In this document: positions 16,625 through 25,987 of the stretch, piece by piece
How the letters are laid out: every line of letters starts with the position of its first letter
How positions within the stretch are numbered: the first letter of the stretch is position 1
Assembly: GCA_016937995.1 (NCBI GenBank)
Contig: JAFGVM010000034.1
Span: 1-46,990 of the forward strand
Source: Candidatus Delongbacteria bacterium
GTDB lineage: Bacteria; UBA4055
Direction of reading: 5' to 3'
Length of the DNA stretch: 46,990 bases
Made by a program: the position numbers and the translations under genes
The notes under the pieces: generated by a model
The model's input: only the letters and a program-made list of their open reading frames with translations
Database searches by the model: none
Told to the model about the DNA's origin: nothing

Positions 16625-17804
16625 TACTTTCTCTGTTTGTTTTTGATTTTGATACTTTTTTGAAAACTAAATTACCATTTAGCAGGTTGCTTCTATTTCT
16701 CACTTTATCAACTGCTTCAATGACGAATGGAAGTTCTGCTACTGTATCAGGGAAAAAGGAGCTGTTCATAGTATAAGGCATAGTATATATTCCATCATTT
16801 TCATTTTCATCAAGTCCTTCACCATCATCCATCATCAGCCGTGTTGAATTAGTAGTAATGTTTACGCTGTCAATATCTTGATCTTCGGTCATTAAATTAC
16901 CTTGCTGATCATTTACATTCACTGTTACTTTGAAGTCAATAAAAAGTGTACTGTCTATTGGGACAAAAACAGTATCAGGATATATCAAATTGTAAATAAT
17001 TGGAGCCGTATTTTCAAGCCTAATACTTTTAATTTCAAGTGAATCAGATTCTCCATAAGAATCAGTGGCAATGAATGTAAAGTTGTAATTGTCGTTCGTG
17101 GCTAATCCTGAAGCCAGTGTAGAGTCGATCTTAATGATCATAGTACCAAGAGGATCTTCACGTACATACTCCATATCTTTAGGGATATTATCCCTGTTCC
17201 TTATCTCCAGTTTCAATGTTTGATTGTCATTAAATCCTGATGCATCGTTATCAGGGTCAGTAATAGAGATCGCAATATTTTTTGTAGAAAAACCGGAAAA
17301 TAATGTATCTTCATCTGCTATGCCGTTAACGTAATTTATCACCGGTGCGGAATTTTCGTTAACTAAAATATTTTGAAAAACATAATCATAGATCAGAGTT
17401 GAATCAGGGATATATACCTCAATATTAAAATCCCAGTTCCCTTCTTCGGGAAATGTGTTCGAATTTATTCCTCCCGACCAAATGTTATTTGATGCTGCAA
17501 GATCATTTCTCAATGAATCATCTGATATACCATCATCATAAATTTCCATATTTACTGTTGAAGTACCATTTGTAAAAAAGGCAGTTACTCTCAAAGAATC
17601 AGAAGGTAAATAATTTGATCCCAGTGCCACCTTATAATGATATACGCGATCCTTCCCAAATTGCACTTTTGAAGGAACTACTGAAAGATCTTCAATTATT
17701 TTAACAGTTTTATCTTCTGATTCGAGAGTGTTCTCTGAGCAGGAAAAAGAGTTAAGTAGAACAGCAGTGTAGACTATCAACAATATGTATTTTAACTTAT
17801 TCAT
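16581..17804 (-). CDS. Lipoprotein with Ig-like / choice-of-anchor-type domains
   Basis: The 407-residue product has a lipoprotein-type signal with a likely acylated Cys22 (LLNSFSCSE; the lipobox is imperfect). It contains beta-rich Ig-like segments and two acidic turn motifs, YDDGISDD...NNIWSGG and MDDGEGLDENENDGIYT, of the kind seen in extracellular domains near calcium-binding loops. I assign no enzymatic function. It is the first gene of an operon with the sorting-tail protein and two PorV/PorQ-like barrels. The 44-base overlap with the next gene is unusually long for this compact genome. Confidence 0.65.
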   Translation of the reverse strand: MNKLKYILLIVYTAVLLNSFSCSENTLESEDKTVKIIEDLSVVPSKVQFGKDRVYHYKVALGSNYLPSDSLRVTAFFTNGTSTVNMEIYDDGISDDSLRNDLAASNNIWSGGINSNTFPEEGNWDFNIEVYIPDSTLIYDYVFQNILVNENSAPVINYVNGIADEDTLFSGFSTKNIAISITDPDNDASGFNDNQTLKLEIRNRDNIPKDMEYVREDPLGTMIIKIDSTLASGLATNDNYNFTFIATDSYGESDSLEIKSIRLENTAPIIYNLIYPDTVFVPIDSTLFIDFKVTVNVNDQQGNLMTEDQDIDSVNITTNSTRLMMDDGEGLDENENDGIYTMPYTMNSSFFPDTVAELPFVIEAVDKVRNRSNLLNGNLVFKKVSKSKTNRESNVQTFNYSNPFNSK

Positions 17805-18038
17805 CCGTATTACCGGGTCCTTTAATTAAATTTAACTTTGAGAAAATAATCCAATTATGCACTAAAGTCAATTCGAATAAATTATACTTCTGCTCAATAA
17901 GTTAGTTCAATGAGTAAGAAATCTTTTTTATTGATATTTACGATTTATGATATTATTTTATTCCGAATACTGAGAAAAGCATTAGAAGTAAATATCTTTC
18001 ACCAACTGTTTATTCATTTAAATAACTTGGGGATCAAA

Positions 18039-21000
18039 GTGAAAAGACTTTTAAAGATCGATGAAGAGAATATAACCCGTACAAATCTTAGAATATCATC
18101 AGGTATTTTTACTGTCGTTCTTTTGATCTTCATGGGAATTTACATACCAAAATATTTCTCTGAGTATAGAGCACTTCAGGAAAAAACTGAGAGGGATCAT
18201 GTAACGATCTACAAGAATAAAATGAAAAGTGATGTCCTCCAGCTTAAGAACACTTTAAAATACCGGGTAAGAATTAACAAAGAGAATATCAAAGAAAGTA
18301 TAATCGAACAATCCAACATTTATTATTCCGTAGCTAAAAGTAAATATGAGCATTACAAACTTGGAGACGGGTTTAACAATAAAACGATACTGGATCTGCT
18401 GATAAGAGATTTTTCAGAATTATTTTCAAAAGATAAGACCGGATTAAGTTTTATCGGTTATAATAATTTTCTGGAAATATACAAAGACGGTAAAATTTTG
18501 ATCAAATCCGAATTTGACTGGAGTAAAATAAAAGAGGATCATAAGAATGAAATATTGAATAACAAATTACTTACATTAGAAAATTGCTTCGATAAATTAA
18601 TGCCCGGATCCAACGATCAGCATGTTTACATAAATTATCTTAAAGAGCTTAAACTTTTTGTCGGAAAAATATATTGTGATATCCTGACAACAGAACAGAT
18701 AGAAAATGATATTATCGATGAGATAAACTCATCTTATCAGACTACTCAGGAGGATTACATATTCATTTATAAGATCTTAAATATGGACGGTGGAAAAGAT
18801 TTTGCCAGAATGATCGTTAATCCCAACCGTAAGGACCTGCTGGGAAATTTGATCAGCGATGATTACCGAGATCTGAAAGGTAATTATTTCCGCAGAGAAT
18901 TCATGAAGGGGATCAGAGAGAAAGGTGAAGCATTTTCAACTTATTATTACAAAAGTCCAAAGAATTCTTTAATTTACCCTAAAACCGCATATTTTAATTT
19001 TTTTAAAGAGTTCAACTGGGTTATATCCAAAGGGTTCTATTACGATCAGATAAATAAGATCATAGAAGCTGATACAGTTGAACATCGAAAAAGTTTTGTG
19101 AACAGGATCATCCTTCTGATTTCTCTAATGTTCTCGGCACTGGTTTCTAACTATTATATTTTCAAATTTGTCATGAAAAAGCAGGAAAAGAGGCTTTTAG
19201 AATACAAGAACAGTTTCATAACCAAAAACAATGAACTTCTGGAAGAGATTGAAAGATCTGTCAAACGAGAAAAAAATCTTGAAAGCATGAGCCGGTATAT
19301 AACCGACCTCTACGAACTGATCCCTGTCGGTATAGTTTTGATCAAAGCTTCCGATAAGACCATTGCAAGAATAAATCAGTCCGCTTTGAATATGCTTGGT
19401 TTCAAGAAAGAAGATATCATCGGGAAAAAGTGTAATTTATGCTTTTGTCCTGCTTTAGAGGATTCATGCCCTATAATTGATAAAGGACAAATTTTAGACA
19501 ACTCTGAAAGGTCTATAATTAATTCTGAGAATGAGATCATTCCTGTTTTGAAAAACGCTAAGAAGATAAATATAAACGATGAACATTTTATTTTGGAATC
19601 TTTTATTGATATTACCGATATCAAGAAAACTCACGATGAACTTATTGAACTGAGAGAGAAAGCTGAGCAGGCAAATATTTCAAAATCTCGTTTTCTTGCG
19701 AATATGAGCCATGAGATCAGAACACCGATGAATGTTATCATGGGAATGTCCAATCTACTTATCGGAACAGAAACTGACACCGAAAAAAAAGACCTGCTCG
19801 AATCTATAAAAATATCCTCAGAATCTCTGCTTAATATAATAAATGATATACTTGATCTTTCAAAAATTGAATCGGGAAAATACACTATTGAAAATATCCC
19901 GTTTAATTTTTACAAATTATTATCCAGTATTAAAGATATCAGTATATTTAAAGCTAAAGAGAAAAATATCGAATTCAGTATAGAATATGAAAATGATGAT
20001 GTCCCGAATTTTATTATCGGAGACCAGGTTAAGCTAAAACAAATTCTGGTGAATTTGATCGGGAATGCAATAAAATTCACCGGTGATGGTTATGTAAAAC
20101 TACTCCTGGATTCAAAAATTCTTTCAAATAATGAAGTTCGTATTAAATTTTCTGTAATTGATACAGGAATCGGTATTTCCGAAAAAGCATTGAAACATAT
20201 CTTTGAAAGATTCTCTCAGGCGGATATAAGCACAACACGCAAATACGGAGGTACAGGTTTGGGATTAACCATATGCGAAAAACTTTTAAGTATAATGGGA
20301 AGCAAGTTAGATGTTAGGTCAGTGGAGAATAAGGGAAGTGAGTTCTTTTTCGAACTGTCCTTTAAATTAACCGACAGTACCGGTATAACGACAGAAGATG
20401 AAATTTTAAGCTCTGAACTTAAAGATCTGAGAGGCTATAAAATATTGATCGCAGAAGATAATATTCTCAATCAAAAACTTATCGGTGCGATAATGAATCA
20501 GCAGGATCTGGATTATACAATCGTAAATAACGGTAAAGAAGTTATCGAGATGCTGAATAACGAACAGTTTGATGTTATTCTTATGGATGGACAAATGCCG
20601 GTTATGGACGGACTTGAAGCAACGAAAAATATTCGTAATTCAAAAAATGCTTATAACAATATTCCAATTATAGCACTTACTGCCTCTGCTTTGATCGGTG
20701 ACAGGAAGAAATTTCTTGATGCCGGTATGAATGATTATATCTCGAAACCGATCGATACCGTTGAGCTTTTTGAAAAATTGCTTTACTATACATCAGGTAT
20801 ACCTATAGAGAAGGATGTTTTATCCGAAAAAAATAAGGAAATGTGTGGAACTGATACTTCTGGCGATCAGTATACATTGCTCAACCTCAAAGACTTTGAA
20901 GAAAAAAAGAAAATATTCAGCAAAGATACCTATGTTAAGATCTTGAATATTTTGATCGAGGACATTGATAAGAAATTTGACACTATTTCCTCCTCAGTTG

Positions 21001-21215
21001 AAAATGATGATATGAGCACATTAAAACTTAATACACATAGCCTGAAAGGTATCGTTACAAATTTTGATGTTCCACTGATGAATGAACTTTGCATCGAACT
21101 TGATAATTTAGCAATAAATGAAAATATCAAAATGATAAAGCTCCAGCTCGATAAAATTGAAATGTTATTACCTCAGTATAAAACAGAAATATTAAATTTT
21201 ATGGCTACCTTATAA
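18039..21215 (+). CDS. Hybrid sensor histidine kinase (Cache-like sensor, PAS, HisKA, HATPase, REC, Hpt)
   Basis: From a GTG start this is a 1058-residue membrane kinase. It has a first membrane helix (about 20-38), a large periplasmic region with a Cache-like fold ending near residue 345, a second helix (about 355-378), a PAS domain (about 420-530), and a HisKA domain with phospho-acceptor His558 in MSHEIRTPMN. The HATPase follows with DTGIGIS and GGTGLGLTI, then a receiver domain with Asp850 (LMDGQMPVMDG) and an Hpt domain with His1000 (HSLKG). It can thus run a complete phosphorelay. The PAS domain has four Cys (465, 468, 470, 477). I chose GTG at 18039 because GGGGA lies 5 nt upstream; an ATG at 17910 is in frame but has no visible ribosome binding site. 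Confidence 0.88.
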   Translation: MKRLLKIDEENITRTNLRISSGIFTVVLLIFMGIYIPKYFSEYRALQEKTERDHVTIYKNKMKSDVLQLKNTLKYRVRINKENIKESIIEQSNIYYSVAKSKYEHYKLGDGFNNKTILDLLIRDFSELFSKDKTGLSFIGYNNFLEIYKDGKILIKSEFDWSKIKEDHKNEILNNKLLTLENCFDKLMPGSNDQHVYINYLKELKLFVGKIYCDILTTEQIENDIIDEINSSYQTTQEDYIFIYKILNMDGGKDFARMIVNPNRKDLLGNLISDDYRDLKGNYFRREFMKGIREKGEAFSTYYYKSPKNSLIYPKTAYFNFFKEFNWVISKGFYYDQINKIIEADTVEHRKSFVNRIILLISLMFSALVSNYYIFKFVMKKQEKRLLEYKNSFITKNNELLEEIERSVKREKNLESMSRYITDLYELIPVGIVLIKASDKTIARINQSALNMLGFKKEDIIGKKCNLCFCPALEDSCPIIDKGQILDNSERSIINSENEIIPVLKNAKKININDEHFILESFIDITDIKKTHDELIELREKAEQANISKSRFLANMSHEIRTPMNVIMGMSNLLIGTETDTEKKDLLESIKISSESLLNIINDILDLSKIESGKYTIENIPFNFYKLLSSIKDISIFKAKEKNIEFSIEYENDDVPNFIIGDQVKLKQILVNLIGNAIKFTGDGYVKLLLDSKILSNNEVRIKFSVIDTGIGISEKALKHIFERFSQADISTTRKYGGTGLGLTICEKLLSIMGSKLDVRSVENKGSEFFFELSFKLTDSTGITTEDEILSSELKDLRGYKILIAEDNILNQKLIGAIMNQQDLDYTIVNNGKEVIEMLNNEQFDVILMDGQMPVMDGLEATKNIRNSKNAYNNIPIIALTASALIGDRKKFLDAGMNDYISKPIDTVELFEKLLYYTSGIPIEKDVLSEKNKEMCGTDTSGDQYTLLNLKDFEEKKKIFSKDTYVKILNILIEDIDKKFDTISSSVENDDMSTLKLNTHSLKGIVTNFDVPLMNELCIELDNLAINENIKMIKLQLDKIEMLLPQYKTEILNFMATL

Positions 21216-21342
21216 GTATATCATTCCCGGAAAAATAGTTGCATTTGAGATTTATTCTAAATAATTCTCTTGACTTAAAGCATAAAATAAATTTATTTAC
21301 CGAACCGAAAATATTAATTTATTATAAAGAAAAGGAGTTATC

Positions 21343-22344
21343 ATGACTATTAAAGTTGGTATCAACGGTTTTGGAAGGATCGGAAGAGTAGTTTTCAGGA
21401 TCATCGAAAAAAGAGACAATATCGAAGTAGTAGGTATTAATGACATCACTGATGCTAAAACACTGGCTCATCTGCTTAAGTACGATTCTATTCATGGCGG
21501 GTTTGACGGTACTGTCGAACATACTGAAAATTCTATAATCGTTAACGGAAAAGAAATTCCTATTACCGCTGAAAGAAATCCTGCTGATATACCATGGGCA
21601 AAATTTGGTGCAGAATATGTGGTTGAATCAACAGGGATCTTCAGAAAAAAAGAACAATGCGAACTACATTTGAAAGGTGGAGCTAAAAAAGTAATTCTAA
21701 CTGTTCCTTCAAAGGATGAAATTGACAACACTATAGTTCTGGGTGTGAACGATGCAGATCTTAAAGCAGATGATAAGATCGTTTCAAATGCTTCCTGTAC
21801 TACAAACTGCCTTGCTCCAGTAGCTAAAGTCCTTAATGATAAATTCGGTATCGTTAAAGGTTTAATGAACACTATTCATGCCTATACCAACGATCAGAAA
21901 ATATTGGATGCTCCTCACAGCGACCTAAGAAGAGCAAGAAATGCCGCTTCAAATATCATACCTACAACTACAGGCGCTGCTAAAGCTGTAACAAAAGTGA
22001 TACCCGCATTGGTCGGTAAACTTGACGGTCTTGCGATGAGAGTACCTGTCGTTGACGGATCAGTAGTTGATTTTACCGTACTGCTTGATAAAACTGTTAC
22101 AAAAGAAGATATCAATGCGGCTGTTAAAGAAGCTGCTGAAGGAACAATGAAAGGAATTCTGAAATACAATACGGACCCTATTGTATCAAGTGATATCATC
22201 GGGAATTCTCATTCCAGCATATTTGATGCCGATCAGACAATGGTCATCGGTGGTAACCTTGTAAAGATCGTTACCTGGTATGATAACGAAGCAGGTTACT
22301 CGAACAGAGTTGTCGATCTTCTTCTCAAAATAGCATCTATATAA
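21343..22344 (+). CDS. gap: Glyceraldehyde-3-phosphate dehydrogenase, type I
   Basis: The glycolytic enzyme oxidises glyceraldehyde 3-phosphate to 1,3-bisphosphoglycerate. All 333 residues fit the family: the Rossmann motif INGFGRIGR (7-15), Asp34, which favours NAD over NADP, the catalytic Cys152 in SNASCTTNCLAPV, and the C-terminal WYDNEAGYSNRVVDL. The ATG follows AAAGGAG with good spacing. Upstream there is a TTGACT (21270-21275) but no convincing -10 box at the right distance. A strong terminator follows, so it is likely transcribed alone. Confidence 0.98.
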   Translation: MTIKVGINGFGRIGRVVFRIIEKRDNIEVVGINDITDAKTLAHLLKYDSIHGGFDGTVEHTENSIIVNGKEIPITAERNPADIPWAKFGAEYVVESTGIFRKKEQCELHLKGGAKKVILTVPSKDEIDNTIVLGVNDADLKADDKIVSNASCTTNCLAPVAKVLNDKFGIVKGLMNTIHAYTNDQKILDAPHSDLRRARNAASNIIPTTTGAAKAVTKVIPALVGKLDGLAMRVPVVDGSVVDFTVLLDKTVTKEDINAAVKEAAEGTMKGILKYNTDPIVSSDIIGNSHSSIFDADQTMVIGGNLVKIVTWYDNEAGYSNRVVDLLLKIASI

Positions 22345-22360
22345 ATTTCAGAACGTTAAC

Positions 22361-22386
22361 GGGGCGATCGATCGCCCCTTTTTTTT
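22361..22386 (+). terminator. Rho-independent terminator after gap
   Basis: A perfect GC-rich palindrome, GGGGCGATC-GATCGCCCC (22361-22378), is followed by eight T (22379-22386), 16 bases after the gap stop codon. It directly precedes the ribosome binding site of the transporter gene, so that gene needs read-through or its own promoter. Confidence 0.93.
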
Positions 22387-22397
22387 ATAGAGGAAAA

Positions 22398-23324
22398 ATG
22401 AATAGATTCATTGTGTATCTTTTCGCTGTATTACCGATGTTATTCTGGTCTTTAACATTTGTTTGGTACAAAATAGTACTAAAATATCTTGACCCCATTT
22501 CTGTAATATTTTTCAGGCTGGTAATAGCGTCCGTAATTCTTATCGTTGTAACGAAATTTTTCATAAAACAAAAAGAGAAACTTAAATTCAGGGATTATAA
22601 ATACATTTTCATCCTTACTTTATTCGAACCATTTCTGTATTTCCTCGGAGAATCTTATGGAATGCTATACGTTTCTTCAACAATAGCTGCAGTGATCATT
22701 TCAATGATACCGGTAGTGACACCCATTTTCGCATTTAAACTGCTGGATGAAAGACTCAACAAATTCAATATTCTCGGTCTCATTATATCGTTTGTCGGCG
22801 TAGTTGTAATAATCGTAAACCCGGGATCGGCATCTGACTTTACGATGAAAGGAATTTTACTTTTACTCTTAGCTGTTCTTGGAGCAGTGGGCTATGGCAT
22901 AACCGTAAAAAAGATCGCAGGATCATACTCATCTTTAACTATCACAAAATTTCAAAGTATATTCGGTACTTTTTTATTTCTGCCGTTGTTTATACTCCTG
23001 GAGTACAACGATACTGTTGTAAATATTTCAAGCTCTGTGACTGACGGTACTTTTTATGAACTGTTCTCAACTCTTTTTTACATGTCATTCTTTGCATCAG
23101 TTATGTCTTTTGTCTTGATCATAATACCTATAAAAGAGATCGGAATTTCAAAAACCAATGTATTTACGAATTTGATCCCTGTTTTCACAGCGGTATTATC
23201 ATATTTTATGCTTGATGAATTTTTTGATACAAAAAAAATACTTGGTATATTAATTGTTATCACAGGAATTTTTCTATCTCAGATGAAAGGTCTGTTCAAA
23301 AAGAAAACTTTGCAGATCATGTAA
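22398..23324 (+). CDS. EamA/DMT-family transporter
   Basis: This 308-residue protein is hydrophobic throughout and can be divided into two EamA repeats of five membrane helices each (about 1-145 and 150-300), with the typical loop GESYGMLYVSSTIAAVIISMIP in the first repeat and KTNVFTNLIPVFTAVLSY in the second. The drug/metabolite transporter superfamily covers exporters of amino acids, sugars and other metabolites; the substrate cannot be inferred. The ATG follows AGAGGAAAA. It ends with a short basic tail. Confidence 0.88.
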   Translation: MNRFIVYLFAVLPMLFWSLTFVWYKIVLKYLDPISVIFFRLVIASVILIVVTKFFIKQKEKLKFRDYKYIFILTLFEPFLYFLGESYGMLYVSSTIAAVIISMIPVVTPIFAFKLLDERLNKFNILGLIISFVGVVVIIVNPGSASDFTMKGILLLLLAVLGAVGYGITVKKIAGSYSSLTITKFQSIFGTFLFLPLFILLEYNDTVVNISSSVTDGTFYELFSTLFYMSFFASVMSFVLIIIPIKEIGISKTNVFTNLIPVFTAVLSYFMLDEFFDTKKILGILIVITGIFLSQMKGLFKKKTLQIM

Positions 23325-23371
23325 GCTGAAATAAATTCAATGATATTTTTACAACATATTCAATTTTATTA

Positions 23372-23400
23372 TTGATTATCAATTGATAAAAAGTTAATAT
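23372..23400 (+). promoter_or_regulatory. Promoter with embedded palindrome for the zinc-ribbon protein
   Basis: TTGATT (23372-23377) and TAATAT (23395-23400) are separated by exactly 17 nt. The spacer begins with a perfect 12-bp palindrome, TATCAATTGATA (23377-23388), a possible operator. The RNA would start near 23407, leaving a leader of about 55 nt with a strong GGAGG before the start codon. Confidence 0.6.
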
Positions 23401-23464
23401 TGTGTAGGCAGTAAATTAACAGGAATAAAACTAAATTATAGCAAGCAAAGTAGGAGGAAAAGAT

Positions 23465-23689
23465 ATGTCAGGAGCTAAAAAAATTCGTTACATATGCTTT
23501 GCATGTGGCAGTGTGATTTTTGCTGATGAGTTGAAACCTGGTGAAGAATGGACAGATGTTACCGATCTACTCTGTGAAGAATGTGAATTCGAGATCGAGA
23601 ACCTTCCTGTTGATATAGATGAAGTTGATGATGATGACCCTATCGAAGAGGAAGAAGAAGATGATGATGATGATAACGAGTTTTATTAG
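23465..23689 (+). CDS. Small zinc-ribbon protein with acidic tail
   Basis: The 74-residue protein has two CxxC pairs, Cys11/Cys14 and Cys37/Cys40, which should bind one zinc ion in a zinc-ribbon fold. The C-terminal ~25 residues are nearly all Asp and Glu. The strong ribosome binding site (TAGGAGG) and a good promoter suggest high expression. No family function is known to me; small ribbon proteins with acidic tails may bind basic partners such as nucleic-acid-binding proteins. It is monocistronic and convergent with the downstream minus-strand operon. Confidence 0.75.
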   Translation: MSGAKKIRYICFACGSVIFADELKPGEEWTDVTDLLCEECEFEIENLPVDIDEVDDDDPIEEEEEDDDDDNEFY

Positions 23690-23705
23690 AAATACTCAAC
23701 TTTAA

Positions 23706-24656
23706 CTAACATATTCCTGAATTAATACCAAGAGCAGAAGACAGTTCCATGATCTTCGTTATGTTAGTATTAATTTTAGCATTAATACTCTGATCCCCCC
23801 GGACATAAAAATAATACGCATAATTTCCAAGTGCCTGCATCAGCCTTATTACTCCAAATGCCGGTAATGATGTTCTGAATCCGTTCTCATCAATTGAAAT
23901 ATAATTCTTCAACGATCTAAGATAATGGTCAATTAATTCCTGCTCCATACTTTCATATCTGATCGTTCCGGAACTGTAAATAAAAGAAGCCAGATCATAT
24001 TGCAAAGGACCTTTTCGTCCGGATTGAAAATCTATAAAGAACAAATTATTGTCTTTCAACATCATATTCCTGGACTGGAAATCCCTGTACATGAAAAATT
24101 CAGCCGGTTGATCCAGTACTATGCTGATGATCTTATTCTTAAAATTTTCAAATGTATTAACTTCGTATCTTTTATAGAATTTTCTCAGAAAATATTCTTC
24201 AAATCTTGCAATATCTGTGATCATATTTTCTTTGTCAAAGATCTCCCTTTGATAACAATATGAATAATCAATTTTATCATAAAGCAGATTTTGTATCCTG
24301 GGTAGTTCTTCAATTATCTTAAGATAGATCGTTCTAATAGATCCAGTATCATTATTAAAATTACGGTCATCACAATATTTTTTCACAGTAATATCTCCCA
24401 GATCCTCCAGGATATAGGAACTTTTATCTTCTGACATTGCTATTATAGCCGGCACAGCTATACCCTGCTCCTCAAAAGTTCTTCTAAACTCAAAAAAAGC
24501 AATATTCTCTGCAATATTGTTTCCTTCCACTCCGATCAGAGAACCTTCAGAGTGATCTATCCTGTAAATAATGCGTTCAGAATAATCACCTTTCAATCTG
24601 GTGATGATCACATTCTGAAGCAAAATATTTTCACACAATTTCTCGATCTTTATCAT
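23706..24656 (-). CDS. Aminoglycoside phosphotransferase-fold sugar kinase, AmgK-like
   Basis: The 316-residue protein belongs to the APH/choline-kinase fold. It has the catalytic loop YRDFQSRNMM and the metal-binding IDFQSGRKGPLQYDLASF, plus the ILEDLGD segment near the hinge. The combination RDFQSRN...DFQ.G..GPLQYD is typical of the AmgK/COG3178 group, some members of which phosphorylate the anomeric carbon of N-acetylmuramate in peptidoglycan recycling. A MurU-type nucleotidyltransferase, the usual partner, is not present. The gene lies 2 bases after tilS in the uppS-porU-tilS operon. The substrate is inferred only. Confidence 0.75.
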   Translation of the reverse strand: MIKIEKLCENILLQNVIITRLKGDYSERIIYRIDHSEGSLIGVEGNNIAENIAFFEFRRTFEEQGIAVPAIIAMSEDKSSYILEDLGDITVKKYCDDRNFNNDTGSIRTIYLKIIEELPRIQNLLYDKIDYSYCYQREIFDKENMITDIARFEEYFLRKFYKRYEVNTFENFKNKIISIVLDQPAEFFMYRDFQSRNMMLKDNNLFFIDFQSGRKGPLQYDLASFIYSSGTIRYESMEQELIDHYLRSLKNYISIDENGFRTSLPAFGVIRLMQALGNYAYYFYVRGDQSINAKINTNITKIMELSSALGINSGIC

Positions 24657-24658
24657 AT

Positions 24659-25987
24659 CTAAAAGAGAATATCCAGATAGTTGTTCTTAATTGATATATA
24701 TGTCTTTTCTTTTGTTGCTTCATCAGCCTTTATCACTTCAGAAATACCAACTCCCTGAATAAATATTACAATTTCCCCATCCATGATAACTTTAAGTTTA
24801 TCTCTGAACAATTTAGGTATTTTTTTATCTGAAAGGATCTTACGAATTTTCTCGGATTTCGATTTTCCAAAAGGAATAAAAGAATTTTCGATATCAATAC
24901 TTTTAATATCAATACTGTTGTTGATCTTACTTTTATCAAAGTAAAGGTCAGAATTTCTTTCATTGGAAATGATCAGATCTGAGATATCTTTGAGTTTAGT
25001 TGAATTAACGAGCAAAATGTTGTTGCCTGTGATCTCAAGATCAAATTCCTGAACCTGTAATACATTTTTTTTATTATCTGCAATGTGAGCTAAAATCAGA
25101 TCAATATTCTTTGTATCAATGTTATAATAAGCCCCTAAAAGTGATATAGCTCTGTTCAAAATACTTTTTTTAATTACCACATCTTCCTGCAAAAACTTTT
25201 CTTTGTTAATGATGATAATTCCATCGTATTCTGATCTGATATATGAGATATCATCTAATCGTTCATCTACGACCTTATCCAAATATCCTGTAACTTCACT
25301 TATATGGTTCGATAGCCTGTTTATTGAATTTCTTATATTTCTGTTAAGCTCGGATTCTATCAATGGAATGATCTTATTCCGAATTTTATTCCTTGAAAAG
25401 TCATTTTTGAGATTTGATGAATCGGTTACGTAATCAATTTTATTTTTCTCAGCATAATCAAGAATGTCAGATTTGGATACTTCCAGTAACGGTCTGACAT
25501 ATTTTCCTCTGAGTTTTTTTATTCCCTCCAGGCCTTGCAGACCTGAACCTCTGAAAATATTAAAAAGGACTGTTTCAACATTGTCATCGCCATGATGCCC
25601 CAGAAGAATATAGTCATATTGATTCAATATTGTATCGAGATTACGATACCTTAATTCTCTGGCAGCTGATTCAATGCTGATATTCTTTCTTTTTGAATAA
25701 GTTTGAACATCCAGATCAATTGTTCTTAAATTTTTACCAAGATGTTTAAACTTAGATATGATAAATGATTTTTCCTGAGAAGATTCCTTTCCCCTAAGAT
25801 TATGGTTAAAGTAGATAACAGCAGGAACGGGCAACCTCATTTCCTTGCAAATAAATAGAACAATATCAAGCAGAACAGCTGAGTCTACTCCTCCGCTGTA
25901 AGATACTGCAAGTTTCGTTTTACTGTTAAAACTGGGCAGAATTTTTAAATTCTTCTCCACGATTGATTTCAATTCATTACCTGGCAA
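24659..25987 (-). CDS. tilS: tRNA(Ile)-lysidine synthase TilS
   Basis: TilS attaches lysine to C34 of tRNA-Ile(CAU), allowing AUA decoding. The PP-loop SGGVDS (31-36) and the conserved LLGHHGDDNVET with the following FRGSGLQGLEGI are intact; the C-terminal part carries the substrate-binding and TilS C-terminal regions, with total length (442) normal. The start is uncertain: a TTG at 25987 or another TTG at 25972, the latter 7 nt after AGG. Either overlaps or abuts the porU stop at 25977-25979, so translation is coupled to porU. Confidence 0.93.
   Translation of the reverse strand: MPGNELKSIVEKNLKILPSFNSKTKLAVSYSGGVDSAVLLDIVLFICKEMRLPVPAVIYFNHNLRGKESSQEKSFIISKFKHLGKNLRTIDLDVQTYSKRKNISIESAARELRYRNLDTILNQYDYILLGHHGDDNVETVLFNIFRGSGLQGLEGIKKLRGKYVRPLLEVSKSDILDYAEKNKIDYVTDSSNLKNDFSRNKIRNKIIPLIESELNRNIRNSINRLSNHISEVTGYLDKVVDERLDDISYIRSEYDGIIIINKEKFLQEDVVIKKSILNRAISLLGAYYNIDTKNIDLILAHIADNKKNVLQVQEFDLEITGNNILLVNSTKLKDISDLIISNERNSDLYFDKSKINNSIDIKSIDIENSFIPFGKSKSEKIRKILSDKKIPKLFRDKLKVIMDGEIVIFIQGVGISEVIKADEATKEKTYISIKNNYLDILF

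Noticed and set aside
17910-18038. Extra 43 N-terminal codons of the hybrid kinase
   Set aside because: The ATG at 17910 has no ribosome binding site, whereas GTG at 18039 has GGGGA at good spacing; kept only as an alternative.
23706-24656. Aminoglycoside resistance gene
   Set aside because: The fold is shared, but the RDFQSRN and DFQ.G..GPLQYD pattern and the operon context fit a cell-wall sugar kinase, not a resistance enzyme.
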